DNA of 64,000 nucleotides from Euborellia annulipes (Eukaryota; Arthropoda; Insecta; Dermaptera; Anisolabididae). Below the pieces are notes generated by a model. That model saw only the letters and a program-made list of their open reading frames with translations, did not search any database and was not told the DNA's origin. Location of the stretch: contig JAKCPI010002967.1 of assembly GCA_023213315.1 (NCBI GenBank), forward strand, positions 1 through 64,000. The letters are read 5' to 3'. Positions 43,026-55,000 of the stretch are shown piece by piece; within the stretch, counting starts at the first letter, position 1, and every line of letters starts with the position of its first letter. A program made the translations under genes and the position numbers.

Positions 43026-44689
43026 ATCTATGACTTGTTTAGTCCGAATCGGGGTATTTTGATTACTATTATCTTATTCAAATATATAGATCTCGAAAAA
43101 TATTTAGCTTTTTTTTTTGTGATATCGGGCCTGGGAATCGAACCTAAGATTTCCATTCTTTTTATATTATTCATTGCGCTCGATTAATTTTAATTATAAG
43201 CCGACTCTACTACTAATATCTACTATGGGTTATATAAATTAAAACAATACACCTTAGTTGATTGATGTAAGGTTGAAAACCTTTTTCTTATTCACAAATA
43301 CCGTTTCCATTGAAATGTTAACGCTTCGGCTTTGAAATTTCTGTTTACAGAATAGCTATTTGAGTCAAGAAAGTGTTAAAATGAATTAATGTTGTTGACA
43401 GATGTTAAAAGATAACGTTTTTGCTTAGAGAATAGACCTGAAAATGTTTTTTAGTAAAACTACACCCTGGACTGAATTAAAAAAAAAAAAAAAAAGCTTT
43501 TTTGTTTATTTTTCTTCGCCAAAAAATCCTCCATTTTTATCCCCTCCACCTCTTCTCACTATCTCTGAAACTAATAATACAAAGAAAAAAGTTGCTAATT
43601 TTATCAAATTTTTTTTAATTCAGACCAACTTTTGAGCTAAATTAAACAGTTTCAGAGATATTTGCAAAAAAGTGAAAAAAAAACGAACCTTTAAACTCAC
43701 TGCCTTCTGACGGTGATTTTTAATATAATGTTTACTGCCTAAAGGATTTCTAAGTTTCAAATCTTTGAATGTTTTTTTAATTTCAAGGCATTTTTTGACC
43801 TACTTTCCCTGGACTATCCGGCTTTGAGGGAGGAAAACGAGGGGAGCTGTCTTCTGACCCATACTATTTCAAATGGATAAAGTTTGAAAAGAAATTGTGG
43901 ATGCATGGTTTAAGGGGTTGGAGAGGGGTGTGGGGGAGCGGCACACCAAAACTTATAAAATTTACTTTTTCCAAGATCCTTTTCAAAACATTTGCTCTTT
44001 TAGACATCATCTTATAGAAAGATCTTTCTATATTGGCAAAGAAAAGTTTACGCTTTTTTCAATTCTAAAAAGTATTTTGTTTTCGACATTTTAATATAAA
44101 ATCTTTTTGATATAAATTGCGTTAAATATTATAGACCTAAATATATTATGTTTACCCTATATATGCCTATTTTGAGGACCTGAATTGCAAAACAACAGGC
44201 TGACTTGCTCCAAAAAATTATCCTCTGATTCTGATATTTGCATCTGATTCGTCTTTCATAATGATTATTAACTCCTCTGATTTGATGTAACAAATTCGAA
44301 TGAAATAATAAAAATGGACTTAAAAGATCAAAACTCAAGACTAATAATAATAAGTTTTAAACGAGGAAGAAATTCAATAGAAACTAAATGAAAAATGCAG
44401 TATATATAAAAGAAGAGGAAGCTAACTCAAAAGAATAAAAGAATATGAAAATTTTTTTTATAATAATGAATGATATCCTCGAGATAAAAGTTGAGGTCGT
44501 TGAACCTTTAACGAAAGTGGATGGATATTAAGCGAAATCCGTTTTTTTTTTTTTTTTTTTTTTTAATAATATATAAGATCTGAATTGAATAGAAAGTGAT
44601 GTAATATAAAATCTTTTTGATAGAAATTGCGTATATATATAAATCTTTTTTTATTTAATATTATTTTTAGACAGTTGAAGAAATACAGA
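43026..44689. other. AT-rich sequence, no supported gene
   Basis: A and T runs (43479-43494, 44542-44564) and short open frames only. Confidence 0.35.
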
Positions 44690-45078
44690 AAAATTAAACA
44701 CCTATCATGGTTTTTAAATCACTAATTCATTCCATGAAAAATTTCACTGATATACTTTTTAAAGAGCATCTAAAAAATAGTTCATTTATGAATTTTAAAC
44801 AAAATCGTTGGAGCGAATTTTGAGAAAATCGAAAAAAACTAAAAAATAACATCACTAAAGTACTAGTACTTTTTGGACGATTTTGTTCAAAAGCTTATTT
44901 TCACCCCTAGGGACGGTGCCTAACTTAAATATAAAATCTCAACCTCGTAGCTTTTTTAGTAGATACTTTGTTTACAGACCATGTCGCGAAAACCACTTTT
45001 TTGGATTCAGAGGACTTAAATCCATCAAAATCTCGACATCGAATTTTTGACATGAATCGAATACTTTCTATATATTTC

Positions 45079-45109
<31 letters not shown>

Positions 45110-45120
45110 GGGTAAGAAAA
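44690..45120 (-). repeat. ACTTTCTCTTACC-family repeat, inverted copy
   Basis: Minus-strand relative of 37038-37500 (AAAACCACTTTTTTGGATTC, TCGACATCGAATTTTTGACA). It lacks the GT microsatellite and ends in a TA run and GGGTAAGAAAAAGTA. Confidence 0.65.
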
Positions 45121-45590
45121 AGTAAAAATCAATTATTTAGATGCTCTTTAAAATGTATATTCTCATTTTGCCCTTGAAATCATTTGAAGCACGCTTTACT
45201 CTTGTACTTCATAGGAAAGATTTCAGATTTTTCAAATTCACTTTTCGCCTCTTCCTTCCATAGAGCCAATGTTAAATCCCTTTGGGAATTTGTATGTTAA
45301 TTTAGATTCAAAAGGGTCGGTCCCCTTTGGAACTTTTTACGCATTTTAAAAATTTTTTCCAATTCATATGAAATTTTGTATTTATTTAGGATTCTCTATT
45401 GTGTATAAAATATCCAAATATGAGATTAAATATTTTTGAAAAATAATCATAGTTTTTTCAAGCAGTCAACATTTAAAATAAGAGAAAGTTGTGGGCTGTG
45501 CGCCAATCCCACCAGTTTTTTTTTTAAATCTTTCTACAACACTCGTTGCTGCTGGGATTTAAACGAATCAGTGTATTGCATCTTTATTGC

Positions 45591-45812
45591 TCAGGGGCCC
45601 ACATCTTGTGGGTACGTGGATGGCGACCACCAGCTAGCTACCTGAGCTAGAACTGGCAGTCCTATTCTTTTATGTCAGTCCCTTCCTTCTATATTTTCAA
45701 CAGGCGTCAGACCGTGCGAAGGGCCCGCCTGTTCTATTTCTTCCGGTCGCAAAAAACCCATCCCGCCGACCCCGCAACGCGGGAATAATAACGGCAAAGA
45801 AAGAAGAAGAAG
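45591..45812 (-). repeat. Copy of the 1703-1966 interspersed repeat
   Basis: GCTCAGGGGCCCACATCTTG through GCCGACCCCGCAACGCGGG, ending in a GAA/GAAG run. GTGTATTGCATCTTTA occurs on both sides (45571-45586 and 45816-45831), a probable target-site duplication of about 16 bp, which favours retroposition. Confidence 0.75.
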
Positions 45813-45831
45813 AAGTGTATTGCATCTTTAA

Positions 45832-47050
45832 CCAGATTCCTGCGCAAATTATTTTTCGCATTTCGAGAACTCGTTTATTTACACTCCTCAAATCCATAAC
45901 TACAAATTTACCTGATTTCTGCCATCTTCCTGCGTTAATTTCTAACTAACGAACAATCATATTTCTAGTTACATCCGTTTTTTTTTTTTTCATCAATTTT
46001 ATTCTATGCTAGGGTGTGCTAGTTTAAGAAAATACTTCTTTCAAAGAGTTTATTATTGTTAAGGAACAATTTCGCCCTTTCTCCTCTGTATCCTGAACCT
46101 TGTCAAATGCGTATGTCAACAATAACTGACTCTGCTTATTCTTCTGTATTACATCAATAATCTGACAAATAAAATATTTACAATATGATTATTAATATAG
46201 GTCAGAAGGGTATAAGTTATTATCTATTGGGAATACAGCTTTCAAAAATATGTTGTGTATATATAACTAAATAACCGCATATCCCGTTTAGAAATTATTT
46301 ATCTAATCTTTTATGAATTACTTTCAATATTTCCTTATTAAACAAAGAAGCACGCTTGCGAATTAATTAACTTGTTGTGATTGATTAGTGTTCGTGAATG
46401 TATGTTATTTACGTATTCTCGAAAATAGGGCAAGGAAAACAAGGGATATATGTAAATAAATCTTTAAAAGCTTCTGGAATCTTTTTAACTTCCTGAATTT
46501 ATAATATTAATAATTTTACAGTATCTTTGAGAAGTGCGTCATGAATACGCCTCAACCCCTACCCGTTTCGGTATCTCGATACTCCATCTGCTTCTATAGT
46601 TATTTGTATCTTTCATCAAATCTTTGTCCTAATTGAGCTGGAATCCTCTTCTTATTTTTTATTCTATATTTAGTTCTGAGTGGTATATAAATAAACGATA
46701 TCCAAGAGCCGAGAATTAGGCTATTATTGATCACTTCATTTCGTACGAGTTTTTCAATTTCGAAAAATGCGATTATATATTTGATATAAACTGTAATTAT
46801 TTTCATTAATAGCTTTTCAAAAACTCTATTAGATTTTTTTTAATATTATTTCCTCCAGTTACACAATGTTGCATTTGGTGATGTCATACTGTTTACTGAA
46901 CCGAAACAAAACGAACGTCCGGAATTTGATATTGCTAGATAAAAGCATTGATATAATTTATTTGTTTAATTCCATTTAATTCTTCTAATAATATAAGATT
47001 ATGGATTAAGTGCAAACGAAACTTGAAAATTTGGGAGTAATAGGGAAAGA
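45832..47050. other. AT-rich unique-looking sequence
   Basis: No exon with good splice sites was recognised here on either strand. Confidence 0.35.
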
Positions 47051-47054
47051 AGAC

Positions 47055-47197
47055 TTTACTTTCTCTTACCTCTATATATGTTAATAAATATAGAGAGAGA
47101 AAGTATTGGATTCATGTCAAAAATTCGATGTCGAGATTTTGATGGATATACCCGTTTTGAGGTCCCCTGAATCCAAAAAAGTGGTTTTCGCGACATG

Positions 47198-47290
<93 letters not shown>

Positions 47291-47790
47291 CAATTTTAAG
47301 CATGAAGGAATTGAGCTACGAGGTTGAAATTTTATATTTAAGTTAAACACCTCCCGGGACCGGAAAAATAAGCTTTTAATCAAAATCGGCCAAAGAGTAC
47401 TAGTACTTTACTGATGTACTTTTTCAGTTTTTTTCGATTTTTTCAAAATTTGGTCCAACGATTTTGTTTAAAATTCAAAAAAATCAATTATTTTTTAGAT
47501 GCTCTTTAAAATGTATATTCTCATTTTGCAATTGAAATCTTCTGAAGACCACTTTACTCTTGTATTTCATAGGGAAGATAGGAAAAATGGTTGCCATGGT
47601 AACAAAATATAAATATTTTCCCACACTTATAAATTTTACATCTGAATTCAAATGTTCCGTACTGTCGGGAACTAAATATATGTCGACACGAAAAATCTGG
47701 TGTGACAAGCACAGAACACAACTTTCGATTACCGAAGGTAAGAGAAAGTTGTGTGCTGTGCGCCAGTCACACCAGATTTTTTCTTTTTGT
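47055..47790 (+). repeat. ACTTTCTCTTACC-family repeat with 90-bp GT run
   Basis: It begins ACTTTCTCTTACCTCTATAT. A (GT)n run of about 90 bases (47200-47289) is interrupted once by TCTG. It ends with GGTAAGAGAAAGTTGTGTGC and GCCAGTCACACCAGA. GT-run open frames here are not genes. Confidence 0.75.
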
Positions 47791-47799
47791 TCTAAAACT

Positions 47800-48110
47800 G
47801 CCGCCTTCTTCGTACCTAAAAAGAGAGCAGCAAATAAAAGAAAGCCAAATGAAGAAAGGATACGTTTCGGACAAAATTTATTTGTCTATCCCCAGTTCTT
47901 ATAAGCTTATAATCTAATTAATTAACAAAGTTATCATTGATGTTGCGGCATAAAAGTCCGTGCACATGTATATTTTATAAAAAGGGCGAGTGTTTAAGTC
48001 AACGGGTGAGTCTATTATGCTCTACAAGGACTGAGGATGGTCAAATCAATTTTATCCAAAACGTCTTCTTTAGGCATTTGACACCCAAAGGCTAACTTTT
48101 ATTTCCTGCT
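47800..48110. repeat. Foldback with two hammerhead-like motifs
   Basis: Minus 47865-47895: CTGGGGATAGACAAATAAAT then TTTGTCCGAAACGTATCC. Plus 48031-48061: CTGAGGATGGTCAAATCAAT then TTTATCCAAAACGTCTTC. Each has one altered core base, in a different place. It is a relative of 53265-53890 (CATTTGACACCCAAAGGC against CATTTGGCATACAAAGGC). Confidence 0.6.
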
Positions 48111-48124
48111 TCCTTACTTACACT

Positions 48125-49005
48125 TTTCTAAGATAATAAAAATTTATCCATCAGATTCTCGACATGATCGCAATACTTTCTCTCTCTATATTTCATATAT
48201 AGGGTAAGAGAAAGTAAAAACGGGCTCATATTAAAATTCAATTATATTTTGTTACCATGGCAACCATTTCTCCTCTTTCCTATGAAGTACTAGAGTAAAG
48301 TGTGCTTCAAACAATTTTGAGAGCAAAATGAAAATATACATTTGAAAGTGCATCTAGAAAATAATTGATTTTTTAATTTTAATCAAAATCGTTAGAACGA
48401 ATTTTGAGAAAATCGAAAAAAAAAACTGAAAAAGTACATCAGTAAAGTACTAGTATTCTTTGGCCGATTTTGTTTCAAAGCTTATTTACACACTCTAACT
48501 TATATATGGACCCTGTTATGCAATGGTGTGTCAAAGACCAAACATCGAGTTTTGAGAAAATCAACATTAAAGTTTTTTGTTTTCATTGAATTATATATAA
48601 TTTTTGTTGTTGTCAATTGTACAAGTAACATTAAATATAAATTTTTTTAGGACATCTTTCATAAAAAATACTATTAATTAAAGCATTTGAAACAATATTC
48701 CGTGCTTAACTCAATTTTGAATTTTTGGTCTTTGACACACCATTGCATAACAGGATCCATATATACTCTGTGCTCTAACTTAAATATAAAATTTCAACCA
48801 CCTAGCTCAATTCCTTCATGCTTTAAATTGGATACAGACACATACACCCACACAGATAGACAAACAGACCATGTCGCGGAAACCACTTTTTGAATTCAGG
48901 GACCTCAAAACGTGTATATCCATCAAAATCTCGCCATCGAATTTTTGACATAAATCCAATATTTTCTCTCTATATATTTCATATATAGGGTAAGAGAAAG
49001 TAAAA
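48125..49005 (-). repeat. ACTTTCTCTTACC-family repeat, inverted, split by a MITE
   Basis: The hairpin with GGGTAAGAGAAAGTAAAA recurs at 48205 and 48988. The copy reads AGTACTAGTATTCTTTGGCC up to the MITE at 48508-48758 and resumes with AACTTAAATATAAAATTTCA, then ACCATGTCGCGGAAACC. Confidence 0.65.
48508..48758. mobile_element. MITE with GGACCCTGTTATGCAATGG ends, copy 3
   Basis: The same ends and interior as copies 1 and 2. The flank ATAT occurs on both sides (48504-48507, 48759-48762). It inserted into an ACTTTCTCTTACC-family repeat and is therefore younger than that copy. Confidence 0.85.
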
Positions 49006-49074
49006 TGAGCATTAATGATTTAACAATATAATTATATTGTTAAATTGTTTATAACGCATTTATACCTCCGTGTT

Positions 49075-49297
49075 GCCGGGGGGCCTGGCAACGGAGAAGA
49101 GCAACAGTCACCACAATCGTTGCGGTTAAGTAATGCCAAGCACGGCGAAAGCTCGGGATTGGTGACCCCCGGCAATCAGCGTGTGGAACGCCCCCCGGTA
49201 GCCATCGATACTATGTATTTACAATTAAATAAATAAATTTATCACCCCTAAATGGCCTCTGTAGCCGAAAAGGGTTTAAAAAAAAAAAAAAAAAAAA
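49075..49297 (+). mobile_element. 5S rRNA-like SINE with 12-bp target-site duplication
   Basis: TACCTCCGTGTT flanks the insert (49063-49074, 49299-49310). The head has GCGGTTAAGTAATGCC and GGGATTGGTGACC, matching the order and spacing of the 5S rRNA internal promoter (A box, intermediate element, C box region). The 3' part carries the CCCTAAATGGCCTCTGTAGC tail then CGAAAAGGGTTT and poly(A). This is a SINE of the 5S-derived type by inference; a Pol III search would settle it. Confidence 0.7.
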
Positions 49298-49310
49298 ATA
49301 CCTCCGTGTT

Positions 49311-50640
49311 TATAATTGTTACATGCAGATGCCCCAAGATCTCCAATTATTTCTTCATTGAATTTAAATGCTAGTTTTTCAAATTTAAATGATGTCATTC
49401 TGGATCCTCCCATCCGGGATCTTCGCTTGTTTAATTTGTAATCCTTATAATTTGTTTAAATTTTTTCCTAAGACTTGTTTGTTACTTTGAATCGAATGTT
49501 GTGTCACCAGAATAAAGGGAAAAATAGGTACAAAGTTTGAGAATTAGATATCAAAATTGTTATGTTGATTGAAATTCGTATAATATTTGTCGTAATCAGG
49601 CTTCTCTGGTAAGAAAAATTGGTTCTGGATGTCTTCACCGCCGATTCGATTCCCACGGGAGATGTGAGATCTTGGAAAAAAGTTATAAAAGGACATCTCA
49701 CACCTCTCATGGGAAGCATTTTCTCTATCTCTCTCTCGTTATGCTGGACAACGTGTCCAGATTGTGGGCTAGGAGGGTAGCTGCCTCCCCACCCCACCTA
49801 TAGTTAACAAAATTATGGAATTTTTCTGAGAAAATTTATTTAAAACTGATTTATTTTCTGAACGTAACTTTATTCAGTTTCCTAAATTGTGAGCGGACAT
49901 TCAATTCATTGTATTTGTACTTTCATCTATACCTTCTCATCCTACCTCTTTGTGTTTTCATTTGTAAAAATACTTTGATTTCTATTGTACGATTTCAGTC
50001 TATCTATAAAACTCTTTCTTTAATTCAAGAAAATTTAACTAAGTCCGGTGGAGTCTATATTAGATTCAATTAAAACTATAAATAAAGAATTTGAGATCGA
50101 ATAAAAGTGTCTTTGTTATGATAAATATTATTTGATTTCAAGTTTCATCAAGAAAATGCTCCATCTTCAGCTCCCCTAAGACATCATTACACCTTGGTTT
50201 TAGAAAAAGCACACTACAATCTACATCTTCCTGAAAACATACTCGAAAGAAAGAAATAAATAAGTTTTGTTTATAACAAAGGCTGTTTTCTTTGCCAAAC
50301 GATAAAATTCTAGGCTTAGACAACCCATATCACCTACATAAACTGCGTAACAACTTAGCCCACCACTGTACTATCATAATCTTATTTCTTCTTATAAATA
50401 AATTATATAAACAACTTTTTAATCAAACTGTATTATTATGTATTTATTATTTTTTTCTAATGTTGGGTTTAAGACGTAAAAAATAAGTTAGTGAAGAAAG
50501 AGATGTTATAGTAATAAAAAAATATTTTTTCCTTTCTATAAGATTTTAGAAATTATTGATTTTTGAATCTTACGCAATTAGTCAATTTATTTTCCCCAAT
50601 CTTAAAAGATAAATATTATCTCTTACCTTTTTTTCCACCA
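49311..50640. other. AT-rich sequence, no firm gene
   Basis: A minus-strand segment at 50143-50238, preceded by TATGTTTTCAG, is open to a TGA (EDVDCSVLFLKPRCNDVLGE and more). It could be a terminal exon but has no phase partner. Confidence 0.3.
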
Positions 50641-51060
50641 CCTTGTAGAACATAGCTGGGGCGTGCCGCTGGGGCCGTAGAACTTAGCCAGCAATAAATG
50701 ATTGTGCCGGGGGGCCGTTGGCGGCTTCAAGGCACAAGGGGACACAAATACCTGACAATAATCAGGCGCTCAACTGTACCAGAATGCGGAGCTTTTAAGA
50801 TTAAGGGATACGTACGACGACTTGGTGGTGGTCGATCTGGATGCAGGTCAAAATGGGTCGATGCCGAGGAGAATTGCCCGGGCAGCGCGTCTCGATTTGC
50901 GCACACCACGCCCTCACGCCCCCGGGCAGTTCTTTGGACCAAACCCCCCCCCCCCTGTCTCAGCCCTTCTCTTATTTGGGGCACATTTTGCGTCCGCCCC
51001 CATATAAACACTCGGCTTATGACCTCTGGCCCACGCAACCCGACGACTTTACTCACTCAT
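50640..51060. other. GC-rich island, unidentified
   Basis: This block stands out against the AT-rich flanks. It contains GGCCGTTGGCGGCTTCAAGG, CAGGCGCTCAACTGTACC and CGATCTGGATGCAGGTC, and a C run (50945-50955). The plus-strand open frame from 50698 has no recognisable domain. It could be a retroposed sequence, a CpG-type promoter, or foreign or low-copy repeat DNA. Confidence 0.4.
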
Positions 51061-51413
51061 TTTATAATCAATCTTTTTTTGTTTTACAATAATAGTACTG
51101 TTCTGTTTAAGAGTAGAACTTACGCCATTTACGTATTTTCTTTTTATTATTTAATCAATCATTGTTGAAATGTCATAAAAAAAATACATTAAATCTATTT
51201 TTAATATTTAATTATTTCTTTGATAAGAAAATAGGAGAGGAGCCCCCTCTCATATCTCATTTAAGGGTGATTTATAAAAAAGTCAAAAAATGTCGAATTG
51301 GCAGTTTATTTGGTGTTCTAATATGTTCCAAGGGGTTGGTAACAATAAACAATAAAATAAAGAACCGTGAATAATAGGCACCTGATTTTTGGAAAGAGGT
51401 CAACCTTAATGTA

Positions 51414-51621
51414 CAGTGAGGGACAATATTAAGTCCCACCCATGCGTTTTCTACTTGTGATTATTTCATTGTTTTTAAAAAAAATATATATTTTTTAATG
51501 GAAACTTTTATGATTCAAACCTAGAAAATTTCCAATAAACATTTTCATTTTCTTTTATAAAAACAATGAAATAATCACAAGTAGAAAACGCATGGGTGGG
51601 ACTTAATATTGACCCTCACTG
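51414..51621. mobile_element. Tc1/mariner-type MITE with CAGTGAGGGAC ends
   Basis: TA on each side (51412-51413, 51622-51623) flanks inverted ends CAGTGAGGGACAATATTAAG and their mirror. The arms run inwards through ATGCGTTTTCTACTTGTGAT to an AT-rich centre. A diverged relative is at 54640-54800. Confidence 0.8.
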
Positions 51622-51639
51622 TACTAACTATCACTAATC

Positions 51640-52036
51640 AGGAAATGAGCTAATGACAAAAAAATGAATCGTGTTTATTTCGTATTATTTATTATATATT
51701 TACATTTTAAATAGATAATATTTTATTATACAGTCTCCTTAATGGAAGGTTTATAAAGAAAAAAATATTTCCATTTTGATGAAAAATTTCAATAAAATCT
51801 TTTAAAAATTTTGAACATCATGATTAATTAAAAAAAAAAAATGAAAATAAAATTATCTTATATTAAAAAAGTAAAAATTATATATAAAGATTAACATATA
51901 AATTATTATTCATATTATATAATATTTGATTATAAGTAAATATAGTATAATTTATTAGATAAGTAAATGAAGTATTTATAATTTATTAAATTGTATCCTT
52001 TAATGTTTTATTAATACATTACTTTTTCGAGATGTT
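51640..52036. other. Region downstream of tetraspanin stop codon
   Basis: The probable 3' UTR starts at 52036 on the minus strand; AATAAA (minus) lies at 52007-52012. The remaining AT-rich sequence shows no feature. Confidence 0.45.
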
Positions 52037-55000
52037 TTAATAGATGCTAAATTTTTCTGGATCTACTGGTTTTTGGTCGTTTTGTAAATTGGTTGGCATA
52101 TAAGGATAATGATTGTAAGCATCGACGAGAGACTCTCGGAGTTGCCAACGACGACGTTCCCGTTCCGTTTTGTGAGCTCGGATCGACTTGCCCAACGAGC
52201 ACGCAAATGCCACTCCAAGGATCTTTAAAACACAATAATTAAAAAAATCAAATTATGGAAAAGTCTTGAATTGGAACTGCTGAGAATAATATTGAAGATT
52301 AAATGCAAAATTATCATGGACAATCTGAAGAAGAAGTTTGAATATATCAACATGTCTAAAGGCACGTTTACAAAAATGCAAATGTCTCAATTACCATGAA
52401 ACAAATTGTACTATCCAGATAATGAAGGATAAAAATACATAGCGACCGGCATTTAAAAAAATTTGAACCCAGCAAGACGGATTAATGCAATTTTCTCGGC
52501 TGGACGTTTTTTTTTTTTTTTTATTTAAGGTCTTTTTTGTTATCTATGGTCATTTAGACCCCGTCCCTATTTATGTAATTGATTGGTAGCCAATTCAATT
52601 TGAATAAATTTTTGTCGCATGGTACGGGTTGCGAACCCGGTGGGGGCGGTTGGTTGGAAGATTCAATTTACAGGAGGGTCTCTCGGGGGGATGAAACTTT
52701 TTAAAAAAATAATACCTTCAAATACTAGCTAGCACTTTTAAGGTGATTTAAGGCTTGATAGTTTGATAGTTTAATGACTAGTTTTTAAAACTTTTTCATT
52801 TTTTTCTTGGAGGGGGCGGTCGTGGCTCTGAAAGTCCCATTCAGGGCCTAATCTTAGCTTAGAGGCTGAAAGAATACTTAAATCCACTCTATTTTTTTCT
52901 ATACCGTGAGTAAATATAGGCTGTTATACACTACAACAGAGATTCCCAACCCCGTGGTCTGAGGATCCGCCACTATTCGACTTCGACAGAATTTTTTTCA
53001 CAAACTCTAAATAAAAATATAAATTATTTTTGTCTTATACAATTTTTAAGATTTTTAAAATATTGTTTGAGAACCTACATAGGTTTATTATATTCGTTGG
53101 TATGTTTGCGATATCGTATGTATGAGTATTTCCTTAGCTTTCGCCCTTGTGACTGTACTTGTGACGTTATATGTACGTTGTATGTACGAAGCGTATGTAA
53201 TTTGAACAATAATTTTATTAAAACTTTTATTCAATTCTGGGACGAGGCTTTGTTTACCTTTATTTAAACTGCCACAGCTACACTCGTCGGCACAGGAAGC
53301 TAAATGCCGAAGGAGACGTTTCGGGCAAAATTTATGTGTCCATCCTCTGTCCTTGAAGGTCTATATTTATTTTAGCCATAAAGTTGTAATCGTTCTGAAA
53401 GGCCGTAGCCGGGGGGGGTGGGGGGGGTCCCCCCCAAAAAAAAAAAAATATTTTTTTTTTTGGCCCCCCTTTTTTTTTTTTTTAAAAAAAAAATTATTTT
53501 TAACAACCAAAAAAAAAAAAATTTTGGAATTGTTTTTAATAAATATATATGAAAATAACACCATTTTTTTTATTTTTTTAAAAATATTTTTTTTTCTTTT
53601 CTCCCACCAAAAAACACCCCCCCAAATTTTCGCCTTTGATGCACAAAAGTCAGTGCATATGTACATTTTATTAAAAGGGCCAGTGTTTAAAACGACGTGA
53701 GCGTCTATTAAAGATTCTTACGTCGTTTTAAACAAACTTTTTTCATCAAGAACGATTACAACTTTGCGGATAAAATAAATATAAGCCTTCAGGGACTGAG
53801 GATGGACAAATAAATTTTGTCCGAAACGTCTTCTTCGGCATTTGGCATACAAAGGCTTCATTTTCTTTGCTGCTTCTGTACTTTATCTTTTCAATTTTAT
53901 TTTTATATTATCTTCTTCTTCTTCTGTCCTCGCCCTTATTATTCCCACGGTGCGGGGTCGGCGGACCTTATTCTCCCTCTCCACTCCCCCCTATTATTTT
54001 TATATTATCTTACAAGTTTGAAAGTATGTATAGGGGAATTTACTTGTTTCATACTAAATGTCTATTTCCAAAAAATAATTATTTTGTAATCTTGGTCTTG
54101 ATACTTGATTTCTCACCCCCTTCAGTTCAACCATTTTTTGCTTATTGACAATCTTTTTTTTAATAAATGATAACTTTCATGGAATTTTATTGAACGATAT
54201 TCCCTCTTCTTATTCTAAGCCATTATAGAATTGGAATATTTTGCAATTTGACACGCATTATTTATTAAATGTATTCTTCTTTTAATACGATCGTTATCTT
54301 ATGATGAAATAGATATTTAATTTTTTCTATCAAAAATTGATTAAAATAGTCTTATCAATTCAATATTCGGAGATCTTGAGTTCCCATTTAGATAATTTTT
54401 TTCAATATTTAAAATTAAATTTTAAATTATATTTTCTTTTGTTTAAAGGTTTGACTGGACATATCTCAAGACCAAGTTAAATAATTTTTATAACAAATTT
54501 AGACATAAGTGTTGTGTTGTAGGTATCATTTTTCACGGCTAGTTTTCTAGATATATAAAAAACTAGGTCATTACAGAAATTGACGTATTTTATTACAAAA
54601 TTGAGATATGTATAGCATACAAAATTTATTCTGTCGTCATGCGTTTGCTCATGTGATTATTTCATTGTTTTTTAAAGAAAATATGAAGAATTTTTAATAC
54701 AAATTTGTGCTTTAAACGAAGAATGATTTCCGCCTTCTTTTTTAAAAACAATGAAATAATCACATGAACGCTTGGGGTGTTTTAATATTGACCAGAGTTG
54801 GAAAAAACTCGGTTTTTTTTTTGGGCTTTTATGGGTTTTTTCGTTTTTTTGTTTGTTAGGTGTGATTTATCTTTTCTGTTCTAGCCAGTTTTATAAAAAT
54901 TAGAATATTTTCGCAAAAAAAAAAAAAAAAAAACCTTACAAAATAAAATATTGATGGTTAAATATGTTTTCTCCTTTTTGATTGAAGGTTTCTGAATTTC

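Noticed and set aside
47106..47383. Cys-Val, Thr-His and similar repeat ORFs over GT microsatellites
   Set aside because: Simple-sequence translation in all frames; lengths vary between copies of the same repeat.
49100..49190. Genuine 5S rRNA gene
   Set aside because: Only partial similarity, embedded in an insert with poly(A), SINE tail and target duplication.
50143..50238. Minus-strand terminal exon (EDVDCSVLFLKPRCNDV)
   Set aside because: Acceptor is good, but there is no partner exon, no clear polyadenylation signal, and the reverse strand is equally AT-rich and open.
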